From Lithodes maja (Eukaryota > Arthropoda > Malacostraca > Decapoda > Lithodidae): a stretch of 64,000 bases of DNA. Location of the stretch: assembly GCA_037953745.1 (NCBI GenBank), contig JBAKBP010007154.1, forward strand, positions 38,755 to 102,754, given 5' to 3'. Made by a program: the position numbers and the translations under genes. The notes under the pieces were generated by a model that saw only the letters and a program-made list of their open reading frames with translations, made no database searches and was not told where the DNA came from. Position 1 is the first letter of the stretch. The number at the start of each line of letters is the position of its first letter. Below, piece after piece: positions 10,922 to 21,774 of the stretch.

Positions 10922-13900
10922 ATGGAACCATCTGCGAGGAAGAGAGCACGGATCGACTGTATCATCCACTGCTCTGATGATGACAGCGATGCTCTGGTGT
11001 CACCACAGGATTTGGACTCCTGGAACACATTGCTCAGGGCTGCAGAAATCAGGCAGCATGATCCAGTCCTGGAAGCAGCCAAGGGCCTTGAAGAAGGAGG
11101 AATACCACACATACATTATCACCGTAAATGTCGTAGTCTCTTTACAATGAAGAAGTCACTGGATTCTATCCTTGCCAAGGGTGTCAAGATAGAATCAGCA
11201 AGCGTCGACCCCAGGAGGAGGGCATCAAGGGATGCCCCTAGTACTAGCAGGGTGTATGCCAAAGGATGTATCTTCTGCGAGAAGTCAAGCAAGTACATAA
11301 AACAACAAAGACAAGGGAGCCACTCATACAGTGTGTTGAGCTACGAGCAGATGAGAAGATTCGCAGAGCAGCAATAAGGAAACTCAACCAGAGAATCCTT
11401 GGTTTAGTTAGCAGAGACCTTGTTGCTGCAGAGGGTCACTACCACAAGTCGTGCTACAAACTCTTCACAAAAGATGATTTCCCAGCGGCCGCCAGGTCGG
11501 GTGCAGGTGAAAATCAGGAAGAAAGCGAGGAAGCACGCTACGAAGAGGTTGAGACAGAAGCCCTCGAGGAACTCTGCTTGTATATAAGGACCAAATTATT
11601 CCCCAACCCAGAGGTACTGCCTATGACAAACCTCACATCTAGGCTTGAGAGATCCATGATGTCCCGTGGTATTATCCAACTGAAACCAGCGACAAAGAAA
11701 CATGTTCGCCGAAAGATTGAAACCGAGTTTGGAGAATCACTATGCTTTGTCCCAGATGAGAAAGGAAAGCTTCTAATCTATCCACGCAGCCTCTCAATGG
11801 ACGACCTTGCCCGGCAAGCACACAAAATGGCAAAAGACCTGCAAGAAGCAAGAGCAGCTAACTCTGACGATGTCTTAACCAAAGCAGGAATGCAGCTGAG
11901 GAATGAGATCAATAAACAAGATGTGAGTCAGCCATGGCCTCCCGATACAGATCAGAATGTCATTCCTGCAGCAGTCACTCAATTCCTGCACACCCTGCTG
12001 ACAGGAGAGTGTGAGTGTGAAACTCCCTCTGAAAGAGCTCAACGTCTTGCCACTTCCTTTGGCAGTGACTTGGTCTTTGCTGTTACCAGTGGCAAGACAA
12101 AACCACCCAAGCACGTACTGCTGACCAATGCTGTAAAGTCTTTGACAGGAAACACAGAACTGATCCGAACTCTGAATCGTCTTGGTCACTGTGTGTCTTA
12201 CTCAATGTTTGAGGAGATCGATACAGCCCTTTGTATCCAGAAGCTGGAATGCTCAAAGGATGACATTCCACTGCCAGCAAACATCTACCCTGGTGTGTTC
12301 ACAACCCTGGCCTGGGATAACATTGACCGACTTGAAGAGACCCTAAGTGGAGCAGGTACTTCTCATAGAGTCAATGGCATTGCTGTCCAGTCCAAGGTTG
12401 CAGGCTCTGTGCCAGAGAAAGTCCTGCCAGAGATTACCAAGTCCAAGATAAGAAGCATCACTCAGACATCATCAATGCTGCCAATATACAATGTTGGGCG
12501 GCGGGCAGGGCCACCTAGGATTGAGACTGCGTATGTCGACACTACCAAGGAAGTCCAGGATTCAAAGACAAAGAACCATATCTGGCTTCTTACTCGAATG
12601 TCAGACCATGAGGACCAGTCCATCAGCAGTTGGACTGGGTTCAACATCAAAATGCGCAGAGACATTGCAGTGGTTCAGGACACTGTAAGCTACCTGCCCA
12701 CTATCAATGCTCCCGCAACAGAAATGTCCACCGTTAATGAAATCTTGGAACAAACGCATGCTATCATGCAGTCCTTACAGCTTAACAAGATTGTGTGCGT
12801 GTTTGATCAAGCACTCTATGCCAAAGCTGCCGAAGTTATCTGGAAACAAGAGAAGTTCAAGAACATTATCATCAGGATGGGCGTCTTCCACACAATCTGT
12901 AATCTCATCTCCACCATAGGAAAGAGGTTTCAAGATGCAGGTCTTAGAGATCTGTGTGTGGAATCAGGTATCATCGCAGAAGGATCAGTGTCAGGAGTGA
13001 TGAACGGCAAGAGGTACAACAGAGCAGTGAGACTACACAAGCTCGTGTATGAAGCACTGATGAGGCTTGCATGGAAAGGCTTCCTTTCATGGCTAGAAGA
13101 AAACCATTCAAGGGACATACACCATCTAGATGAAACACTGAAGGACATCAACAGCTTTCACAGCAATGTGTCTCAGGGACTCTTTCAAGAGCTGATGGAG
13201 AGTGAATCATGCACACATATCATGAAGCTTTTCCAAGTTTATCTTGAGACCCTCAGAGATGAACACAACCTCTCAGCATTCTGGATGTCATACCTGGACA
13301 TGGTTGAGATCATGCTGGACTTAATTCGAGCCTCCAGAGAAGGCAACTGGATGCTCCACCTAGGAGCAATCCGACAGATGATACCGTGGTGTTTTGCCTA
13401 TGACAAAGTGAACTATGCCCGGTTCCTAACCTACTACTATGCCTTGATGTCTCGACTGCCCATTGAACACCCAGAGGTCCATGAACACTTCATGCAAGGT
13501 GGCTTTTCGGTCCAGATCGGTAGCAAGAATCCCTTTGGACGGATCCCTGTGGACCAGACAATCGAAGAGACGATCAACAAAGACACCCAGACACCAGGGG
13601 GCACAAAAGGCTTCAGCCTGAAAGGCGGAGCTGTCGCCAGGTACTACCTGACATCGGAGTATCGCAGCAGGTACTTAAGGCAGCTCAGGACTATGGTAGT
13701 AGGCCAAAAGTATACTGACTTCAGCCACCCAGACCTACAGATGGCCAGGATTAGAAGAGATGAGGCCGATGTCCAATCTTTAGTTCAACTGATGGAGACC
13801 AGCTGGTTGAACCCCTTCAACGCAGAGCAAGAAGATCTTGTCAGTTTGTCAACTGCGACTATGGCACCACCAGAAGTTGTCAAAGACCTTCTAGGGGCCT

Positions 13901-15558
13901 ACAGAATAGGAGAGGATGCATATCAAGCCTTCAAGGAAGAGCGCCTGGAGATCGATACGCCAACTATACAGTTTCATGACACGATGACGAAGACGAAACT
14001 GAGAACGTTCACTAACATCAGAATGAAGCCACGCTCACAAGACCATGCCAAGGAGGCTATCTTAAAGGCTGACAGGAACCTATTTGGCCAGATGATCCTT
14101 GTTGCCGAGAACAGAAAGCTCAAAATGAGTGATGTCTTGGCTCATCCCCTTGGGCCTTTGCCTTGGGCACTTGCCAGCAGTGATGGGTCTCTCCGCAAGA
14201 CCAACAAGGCTGCCCTAGCAAAGGAGTTAGAGAGGAATGTTTCTCCTGCAGAAGTGATACCCGAGCCCTCTGCTACCATAATTGATGGGATGAGCCTGGT
14301 CCACAAACTGAAGGGAAACGACAAAACTTTTTCACAGCTTGCAGGTACAGCACTGAGTCACGCTGTTCATGAAGGTGCTAAGAGCAGGCGCATTGATGTT
14401 GTGTTTGATATCTACAAGGAGACATCCATCAAGGATGCAGAACGAGCCAAAAGAAGTGCAGGCACAGGAATTCATTTCAAGAACATTCAACCTGGGCACA
14501 ACATCCAGCAGTGGAGAAAGTTACTCGGTAGTTCCTCCAACAAGGCAAGTCTTATCAAGTTCTTGGTAGAAGAATGGAAGGCACCACAGCACAGGGAGAA
14601 GCTCAAGGACAAGGAGCTGTATGTCACATGTGAGCAGCGCTGCTTCAAGATCACCAAAGAGCAGTGGGAAGAGGCTCCTGAGCTTAAGTCAACTCAAGAA
14701 GAAGCAGACACACGCCTTCTTCTCCATGCACTTCATGCAGCAGAATCTGGGAACAAGTCTGTCATCATCACTGCAGAAGATACAGACGTCATGGTGTTGT
14801 GTCTTGGCATGTGCCACAAGATCCCATCCCATCTGTTCCAGAAGTGCGGGACGAAGAACCGGACAAGATTCCTGGATATCACCACACTGAGCCGCACACT
14901 GGGAGGCAGCGTGTGTGATTCATTGATTGGTATGCATGCCTTTACAGGCTGTGATACCGTCAGTGCATTCGCGGGCCGAGGGAAGATGACGACACTCAAG
15001 CAGGTGAAGATGGACAAGACATACCAGGATGCTTTTCACGAACTTGGACGCTCATGGGAAGTGTCTCCTGAACTCTTTGAGAAGCTACAGGAAATCACCT
15101 GCCACATGTACCTACCATCTACCCACACAACTAAGGTAAACAAGCTTCGGTATGAGCTGTTCTGTGCAAGACGTGGAGAGGTAGAGTCAAGTCAACTCCC
15201 TCCTTGTGAGGACTGCCTCTTCATGCATGCACTGCGTGCAAACTACCAGGCTGCGATCTGGAGGAGAAGTCTTCAGAGCCAGCCATTTGTTGCGAACCCA
15301 ACAGACTGCGGTTGGAGGACAGATGAGGACGGTAAGCTTGCCGTCAACTGGATGCGAGGCTCACCAGCACCAGATGCTGTTATGCAGCTACTGTCTTGCA
15401 AGTGTGTGCGGTCATGCGAACTCCCTAAGTGTACTTGCCTCAGCAATGGTCTAAAATGCACGGACATGTGCAGGTTACAGACATGTCAGAACACGGCTAT
15501 TGAAGAAGAGCCGGTGGCACAACAGTCAGATTCCGAGTCTGATGTAGATGATATTTAG
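10922..15558 (+). CDS. Academ-like transposase/nuclease (one frameshift)
   Basis: The ATG at 10,922 (MEPSARKRARIDC) starts the N-terminal part. A one-base frame change at about 11,297-11,302 links it to the 1,430-codon frame ending at 15,558, giving about 1,540 residues. The join follows the family pattern CIFC...KYIK then TREPLIQCVELRADEKI. Visible parts are: N-terminal Cys/His pairs (HYHRKC, CIFCEK, GHYHKSC), likely zinc-binding; a long helical middle of unknown fold; an XPG/FEN-like acidic region (STQEEADTRLLLHA at ~14,692, VIITAEDTDVMVLCLG at ~14,760, GMHAFTGCDTVSAF at ~14,931); a C-terminal Cys-rich domain (CKCVRSCELPKCTCLSNG, ~15,397-15,500); and an acidic tail. XPG-like nuclease chemistry on DNA flaps is family knowledge; use in transposition is inferred. 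Codon use is richer in G+C than the flanks. A possible splice acceptor (TTTTTTGCAG) ends at 10,895, so an upstream exon is conceivable. Apart from the frame change it is intact. Confidence 0.65.
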
Positions 15559-15830
15559 GAGTAGTAATTTGCCATAATAGTATGTACAAGCCCATGGCAT
15601 GCTTAGTGTGTATTTACAGGACTTGTATTAAATGTGACAATTACTATATGCATTTTGTTGACATTTAGGCATTCCTGTCCCCAAATTTGACATTTTAAAA
15701 AATTTCAGAATTTTCGGTAGGGTATGGCTATTCAAGAAGTGATAACGACCATTAAGCTACCAATGTGCAAGGGCTATCATATCAAAACATAAACTAGAGA
15801 CATGTAGCAAGCTAAAAACACCTAAGAGAA

Positions 15831-15886
15831 TTAGTCACCCCGGGTGGTACCGATATCCCAAAATTCGGGTCTTGGCTCATGGACTA
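15831..15886 (-). repeat. Right terminal inverted repeat of the Academ-like element
   Basis: In reverse complement it reads TAGTCCATGAGCCA, a 16-base spacer, then ATATCGGTACCACCCGGGGT and GACTAA. The inner block has one mismatch to the left repeat, and the spacer is 10 bases longer. Confidence 0.75.
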
Positions 15887-15961
15887 CTAGTCGTAGGATC
15901 CATATTCCAGAATACCATACAAGGATTTCTGAGTGTTCTGGAATATGGATCCTACGACTAG
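15887..15961. repeat. Perfect 26 bp palindromic hairpin beside the transposon end
   Basis: 15,887-15,912 (starting CTAGTCGTAGGATCC) is perfectly reverse-complemented at 15,936-15,961, with a 23-base loop. The left arm begins at the base after the transposon's right inverted repeat. Confidence 0.9.
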
Positions 15962-16042
15962 GTATGAATTGAAATATGTTCACCAAGTGGGTTTCCCTTC
16001 TCATTAACATAAATAGGATAGAGGGTTGAGTGTCTTTTAGAC

Positions 16043-16112
16043 TGCCGTGGTGTAGTTGGTTAAAGCGTCGGCTATGGTCCTGACGGTCGGTGTTTCGAAC
16101 CCCACTGAGAGA
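16043..16112 (+). mobile_element. tRNA-like SINE head next to (TA)n
   Basis: The 70 bases have the layout of a tRNA: an A-box region TGGTGTAGTTGGTTAAAGCG, an anticodon-arm region, and a B-box GGTGTTTCGAACC at the expected distance. Downstream is an AT-rich tail running into (TA)n. This looks like a truncated SINE or tRNA-derived repeat rather than a working tRNA, because the acceptor stem does not close. Confidence 0.5.
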
Positions 16113-16113
16113 T

Positions 16114-16116
<3 letters not shown>

Positions 16117-16206
<90 letters not shown>
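16117..16206. repeat. (TA)n microsatellite
   Basis: About 90 bp of alternating TA directly behind the SINE-like head. Open frames across it are artefacts. Confidence 0.95.
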
Positions 16207-16209
<3 letters not shown>

Positions 16210-16375
16210 GTATATAATTATCAACCTCTACCAAATGATGTATGTATAATATGCTTACTATATGGCAATATCATTGGTAGCCGTGATAATTCCGATTTAA
16301 CAATATATTAATTGTTTTTGTAATATATATTTATATAGTTAACCCCACCAAGTTCCCATAACCCAACGATAAACT

Positions 16376-16759
16376 AATGATGTCTGATAAACCACATACA
16401 GCTCAAGAACGAATGTGCAATAATAACAATAATGATGTCTGATAAACCACATACAGCTCAAGAACGAATGTGCAATAATAACAATAATGATGTCTGATAA
16501 ACCACATACAGCTCAAGAACGAATGTGCAATAAAAACAATAATGATGTCTGATAAACCACATACAGCTCAAGAACGAATGTGCAATAATAACAATAATGA
16601 TGTCTGATAAACCACATACAGCTCAAAAACGAATGTGCAATAATAACAATAATGATGTCTGATAAACCACATACAGCTCAAGAACGAATGTGCAATAATA
16701 ACAATAATGATGTCTGATAAACCACATACAGCTCAAGAACGAATGTGCAATAATAAAAA
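16376..16759. repeat. 55 bp tandem array, 7 copies
   Basis: Units start AATGATGTCTGATAAACCAC and recur every 55 bp (16,376, 16,431, 16,486 and so on) with one or two substitutions per copy. The array ends in AAATAAATAAAT. The repeats are contiguous, without spacers. Confidence 0.95.
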
Positions 16760-16843
16760 TAAATAAATCAATAAATAAATAATGCAAAAGTAGGAGGAAT
16801 TGGAAGGTAATGCAGAAAGAGGTTATCTGTCTTGAGAAGGCCA

Positions 16844-17217
16844 TTAAGTGGGCCCACCTCGCTTTTTTTCTCTTTCTCTCCTTCTCTCTTTGACTTGTAT
16901 TCATTTGGCCCCATTCAGCCTACTGTTTTAAGACGCTTATCCCCATCCAGGTGTCGATTTCTTCCTGGCGAGCGATAGCGAGCCAGCATTGTATGGAGAA
17001 ATCCGGCTTCGCCGGAGAAATTTTTTCTATCGAAAAATTTACAAATTTAGCTTGCTGTCAAAACAAAAATATATATTTGCTGGCTACCGCTCGCCAGGAA
17101 AATATTGACACCTGGATGGGGGTAAGCGTCTTTAAATAGTAGGCTGAATGGGGTCGAATGGATATAAGCCAAAGATAGAAAGAGAAACAGAGAAAAAAGC
17201 GAGGTGGGCTCCCTTAA
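16844..17217. mobile_element. TTAA-type palindromic MITE, family A copy 1
   Basis: It is bounded by TTAA at 16,844-16,847 and 17,214-17,217. The arms are inverted over more than 120 bp: CCCACCTCGCTTTTTT...CATTCAGCCTACT...CCAGGTGTC on the left mirrors the right end. TTAA target duplications are the hallmark of piggyBac-type transposition. It has no coding capacity. Copies 2-5 lie at 17,761, 48,325, 49,220 and 54,470. Confidence 0.75.
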
Positions 17218-17250
17218 CAACTTGATGAGAAACAATAACAATAAATAGTA

Positions 17251-17737
17251 AACCCCTCAGTGGATTACAACATATTCCGGGTCATTCCCCCTCCCTTGCT
17301 GCCCACCTAGTATCTCTCTCTCTCGCTTTACAACCCCTCAGTGGATTACAACATATTCCGGGTCATTCCCCCTCCCTTGCTGCCCACCTAGTATCTCTCT
17401 CTCTCGCTTTACAACCCCTCAGTGGATTACAACATATTCCGGGTCATTCCCCCTCCCTTGCTGCCCACCTAGTATCTCTCTCTCTCGCTTTACAACCCCT
17501 CAGTGGATTACAACATATTCCGGGTCATTCCCCCTCCCTTGCTGCCCACCTAGTATCTCTCTCTCTCGCTTTACAACCCCTCAGTGGATTACAACATATT
17601 CCGGGTCATTCCCCCTCCCTTGCTGCCCACCTAGTATCTCTCTCTCTCGCTTTACAACCCCTCAGTGGATTACAACATATTCCGGGTCATTCCCCCTCCC
17701 TTGCTGCCCACCTAGTATCTCTCTCTCTCTCGCTTTT
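17251..17737. repeat. 81 bp tandem array, 6 copies
   Basis: The unit begins AACCCCTCAGTGGATTACAA and ends with a CTCTCTCTCTCGCTTT stretch. The copies look essentially identical, implying recent amplification or active homogenisation. The array is sandwiched between two MITE copies of the same family. Confidence 0.95.
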
Positions 17738-17760
17738 GTGTTTTGCCTACATTATCTTTC

Positions 17761-18116
17761 CTAAGGGACCCCACCTCGCTTTTTTTCTCTTTCTCTCCCT
17801 TTCTCTTTGGCTTTTAACCATTCGGCCCCATTCAGCCTACTGTTTTAAGACGTTTACCCCCATCCATGTATCAATATTTTCTATATATATATTTTTGTTT
17901 TGACAGCAAGATAAATTTGTACATTTTTTGATAGATAAATTTCTCCGGCGAAGCCGATTTCTCCATACAATGCTGGCTCGCTTTCGCTCGCCAGGAAGAA
18001 ATTGACACCTGGATGGGGATAAATGTCTTAAAACAGTTGGCTGAATGGGGCCGAATGGTTAAAAGCCAAAGAGAAAGGGAGAGAAAGAGAAAAAAAGCGA
18101 GGTGGGGGTCCCTTAA
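17761..18116. mobile_element. TTAA-type palindromic MITE, family A copy 2
   Basis: Inverted arms match copy 1 at 16,844. The right boundary has TTAA (18,113-18,116). The left boundary reads CTAA, one change from TTAA. The centre holds TTCTCCGGCGAAGCCG, a feature shared by the family. Confidence 0.75.
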
Positions 18117-18391
18117 GAAAGATAATGTAGGCAAAACACAAAAGCGAGAGAGATGCTTATTATCTATAAGAGAGTTTAAAAATGACATAGATATAATTAG
18201 CTTTGGGTTGTATGAAAATAACTCACCAGCCAGTAACTTACAGACATAATTTTATCGCTTAAATTGCCTGGCATAATGAAAAAAGAAGCAATAATTCCTA
18301 TCTGATATTTTTCTTTTAAACTAAAATTATACTGTCAGTATATTGTATAGATTGCATATCAATAGTTTGAATACCATTTATACAGCTTATC

Positions 18392-18470
18392 GAACCTAAC
18401 CAAACCTAAATTAAGCTAATGAAACCCAATCTAACCTAACACTAGCCTAACCTAACGTAACCTTACCATA
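18392..18470. repeat. Degenerate CCTAA telomere-like tract
   Basis: About a dozen CCTAA or close variants (CCTAACC, CCTAAATT, CCTAACGTAACC) occur in under 80 bp. CCTAA is the complement of the arthropod telomere repeat TTAGG. The spacing is irregular, so this is an interstitial or decayed tract at most. Confidence 0.4.
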
Positions 18471-18490
18471 TGTAACGTGATTTATATTTC

Positions 18491-18491
<1 letters not shown>

Positions 18492-18582
<91 letters not shown>

Positions 18583-18677
18583 AAACAAAAAATACACATA
18601 TATAATTATACTGTGTATAATTATACACATAATTATACTGTGTATAATTATACTGTGTATAATTATACTGTGTATAG
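18492..18677. repeat. (TA)n followed by TATAATTATACTGTG repeats
   Basis: About 85 bp of TA, a short A-rich gap, then four or five 15 bp TATAATTATACTGTG units (18,601-18,677). They abut the 5' end of the Jockey-like LINE. Confidence 0.9.
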
Positions 18678-18679
18678 GG

Positions 18680-20300
18680 ATGTGGCGATCCCACTGCCCG
18701 TCACTTTGTGGCGCAGAAAGATCCTGGAGGTTGGGACCGGGAATCCAGAATTGTTACGAGGAGGCTGTAGACGCCAGCTGGTACTCCCGGGGAGTGCTAG
18801 GTGGCTGATAAGGGCCGCTGGAACTCCTGTTTCACCACCTGGCCTCCCTAGCTGATCCTTTCCGCGTCTCATCAATATTGAAGGCAACCCCAGCCTGCCC
18901 TCCAAAACACCTTCTCTTCCTAGCCATACATTATACTACAAACACCTTCCATACTACACTAACTTAAAAAAACAAAACAAAAACAAACACAAAAAAAAAG
19001 TTACAAAACCTTGAACCGCCTCGGAGTCCCCATGGGGGGGGGGGGGACCAGAAATGCCCCCATCAGTCTGTCCCCTGGAAACGACTCGCCAAAATGCTCT
19101 GGACCACCACCTTCTACTCTTACTATTAATTGTTTTAATATTCATTGCCTTTCCTCTAACTTCCATTCTGTGGAACACCATCTCTCCTCTGCCAACCTTG
19201 ATCTTCTCTTTCTCACCGAGACATAGTTGCCTGGGACTACTGACAGCAAACCCTTCTCTCTATCCTCCTACTATCTCTATCATCAGTTTCGAGCCAAAGG
19301 TGGATGTTGCGTCTATGTATGCAACAATCTTGCTATCTCTCGTGTTCCCAACTTAGACTCTTCTGAATTCTCAACTCTCTGGCTAAAGCTTTCTTGTCAC
19401 TCTCAAACTAAATATTTATGCGCTCTCTATCTCTCCCCTAATTCTACCGACTATCCAAAATTCTTTGACTATCTAACTTCTAAAGTGGAACACATTCTAT
19501 CCATCTCTCCTTTCGCAGAAATCTCCATCTTAGGAAATTTCAATGTTCACCACCACCAATGGCTCTCCTCTGTTTCCACTGGCCAACCTGGTGAACAAGC
19601 CTACTTTTGTTTTTATCTTAAACGACCTAGAGTAGTTAGTCCAGCAACCCACTCGTATCCCGGATCTTTTCGGAGATCCGCCCAACATTCTTGACTTATT
19701 TCTAACCTCTAACCCTTCTGCTTATACTGTAAATATTTTCTCTCCTTTGGGCTCCTCCGACCATAACCTAATATCTGTCACCTGTCCTATCTTTCCGGTA
19801 CGGCGACCCGATCTTCCCAACCGGTGGTGCTTGTGGCACTTTGGCGCTGCTGACTGGGAGGCTCTTTGGCAGTACTTCTTTGATTTCCCATGGAATGACT
19901 TTTGCTTCCGTGGCCGAGGACCCTCGGAGAGTGCTGAACGCATTACCGAGGTAATCCTCTCGGGCATGGAAGCATACATTCCATTTTCTTTTACTCACGC
20001 TTGTTATTCTGCTGTCCGCAACAAGGAGGAAGCACTCAAACAGTACCGACACCTTAAGACTTAAGAATCTCATTCTTCCTATGTTTCTGCCCGGAATCAA
20101 GCCAAATCTGTTCTTCGACTTGCCAAACTACTCTTTCATCAGTAATAAATGCACTGAACTATCCAACTCTAGCTCTTCCCAAGCTTTCTGGCATCTAGCC
20201 AAAAACCTCTCCAACAATTTTTCTTCCTCGTCTTTCCCTCCCCTTTTCCACTCTGATGGCACAAATATCACTTTAACACTTAAAGAGCGGGGCCCGACTT
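18680..20300 (+). pseudogene. Jockey-like LINE, 5' leader and AP-endonuclease domain (broken)
   Basis: After a 5' leader (18,680-19,010) the frames encode an apurinic-type endonuclease: NCFNIHCLSSNFHSVEHHLS, LDLLFLTET then a stop where Trp is expected (TAG near 19,225), FRAKGGCCVYVCNN, SISPFAEISILGNFNVHHHQW, and later GSSDHNLISVTCP. In active Jockey-type enzymes the LGDFN motif has Asp; here it is Asn, a likely catalytic loss. A frameshift follows near 19,615. The linker toward RT (RCLWHFGAADWEALWQYF, AERITEVILSGMEAYIPFSF, FWHLAKNLSNNFSSSSFPPL) continues to about 20,300, with no RT domain after it. This is a 3'-truncated or interrupted dead copy. Confidence 0.8.
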
Positions 20301-20346
20301 AAGTCCGTATCTAAAAAGCAGCAAGTTAGGAGCATTATTAACTCTT

Positions 20347-20701
20347 TTAAAGGGTTAAAATTGAGTTCAAATGGCCGGGAGCGCAGCAGGCCACACGGCC
20401 GACACCCAGGGCTTACCGCCGCCCACTGACTCACGCTTCCTCTGTTCTCGAGAGGCCAGCAGTGTAGCCAGTAGTGAGCGTAGCTGGAAAAAATATGTCG
20501 CTATACGCTAAACTCCCATGTTAGTGGTAGCACTGCATAAAAACGACGAGTGCTACGTAGCTCGTTCTGGTCTCATTTTGAAGCTTGTAGCGCCTAGTTT
20601 TTTGCTGAATACATTTCTTTTCATGCAGATACCTGATTGATCATTCAGGAGGGCCTGAATATGCCCAAAATAGCCCAAAACCCCCGCTAGACGAGGGTTA
20701 A
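20347..20701 (-). mobile_element. TTAA-type MITE, family B (copy 1)
   Basis: TTAA occurs at both edges (20,347-20,350 and 20,698-20,701). In reverse complement it starts TTAACCCTCGTC, then GGGCATATTCAGGCCCTCCT. It is homologous along its length to 47,967-48,312 (shared CTCCTGAATGAT, CTTCAAAATGA, ACCAGAACGAGCT and GCGCTCCCG). It has no coding capacity. Confidence 0.65.
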
Positions 20702-20987
20702 TCAGTTAATTAAGCAAAGTAAAAAGACCCTGGAATTACATGTTGCGAATCAAAGTAAAACAAACCCAAAATAATTCTATAGTTTTATCAGAAAGAAAAA
20801 GTAGTTACTTCAACTGTTGGACCATTAGTCAAGGAAAATGGAGAATATACCAAAGACGAAGTACAAATGAGTAATGCCCTCAATACCTTCTTTGCATCAG
20901 TTATTACAATAGAAGACCTCAGTGATATCCCTACAGCATTGCCGATTCAGATTGATAATTCTGATGATCTAAGCAATATCACCATTA
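20702..20987 (+). pseudogene. CR1-like LINE, N-terminal RT linker (first fragment)
   Basis: The last ~200 bases read as VGPLVKENGEYTKDEVQMSN, ALNTFFASVITIEDLSDIPT and further, the typical pre-RT segment of CR1/L2-type LINEs. A frame break lies near 20,800. It is cut at 20,987 by the Penelope-like element and resumes at 25,017, where the next residues (ITEREVLKCLDKLKVNKTPGPD) are exactly those expected. Confidence 0.8.
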
Positions 20988-20988
20988 A

Positions 20989-21206
20989 TTAAAATGTAAA
21001 ACTTGCAAACTAAACAAACCAAAATTGGGACAAGGACAATATAAAGTCAAATTAAATTATCAAAATCGCTATGTGGAAACAACGCTTACTAAAATGAAAA
21101 CTATTAAATAAAAGAACACAATCCACCACATAGGGTGTACATTACTACATGAGCAAGTTAATCTGTTTCCCAAGCAAACTAATCGCACATATAACAACGC
21201 ACTATC
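20989..21206 (-). repeat. Pseudo-LTR of the Penelope-like element, 3' copy
   Basis: Starts TTAAAATGTAAAACTTGC and ends AACAACGCACTATC on the plus strand. The same ~218 bp occurs at 24,799-25,016 and 727-944 with very few changes. Confidence 0.9.
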
Positions 21207-21774
21207 GTCACGTTAAAGGAAGTAGTCAAGTTTGGGAAGTCCGGGACGTTCTGGCAAATTTTACTAAACTCTGCATGAATAAAGAAACTAAATGTTAAAT
21301 GTCAAAATATTATTTAAAATCAAATTTGCAACATGACAAGACATTAACAATAGTACAAAATACAAATATTGATAAGATATCTATACTATTACAAAATAAT
21401 ATATAAAATACAGTACAGCACTCACTAACGATAGTGCTATCGAGTAGGTACCTGTAAGCATAGCATGCCTCAAGTGACCCCTATCAATAACTACCCTACA
21501 AATAACCTACATTTATAGCACAAATAAACTAAGGAAATCGTAAAAGTAAGCAATTGATACTATCGACAATGAATACATATAATATAAAGACAAATAATTG
21601 CAAAATATGAAGTAACAACAGATTTAAACAAAGAGTACTCTTTTAACAAGAACAATAAATTTAAAAAATCATCAATATTAATATTAATAATAGAAAAAGA
21701 AAAAGATAAACAATAAATACAGACAAAAAACAATAAATACAGACAAAAAGTAAGCAGAGGTTATACAAGAAACT

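Larger units (their letters stand above)
10299..15886 (+). mobile_element. Academ-like DNA transposon (autonomous-size, 5.6 kb)
   Basis: Inverted repeats bound the segment. Both ends share TAGTCCATGAGCCA, then after a spacer of different length the core ATATCGGTACCACC(T/C)GGGGTGACTAA. The spacer between the two blocks is 6 bases on the left and 16 on the right. The interior holds one long gene whose product has an XPG/FEN-like nuclease region and zinc-binding Cys clusters, the combination described for the Academ superfamily. No target duplication is clear: the flanks read ATAATA on the left and CTAGTC on the right. The superfamily call rests on domain content, not on a database match. Confidence 0.6.

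Noticed and set aside
10867..11150. Overlapping frames at the start of the Academ-like gene
   Set aside because: Alternative frames of the same coding DNA; the frame with the zinc-motif context was chosen.
16037..16311. Frames on both strands over (TA)n
   Set aside because: Simple-sequence artefacts.
16376..17737. CRISPR-like array
   Set aside because: Units are contiguous 55 bp and 81 bp tandem repeats without spacers in a eukaryotic genome; ordinary satellites.
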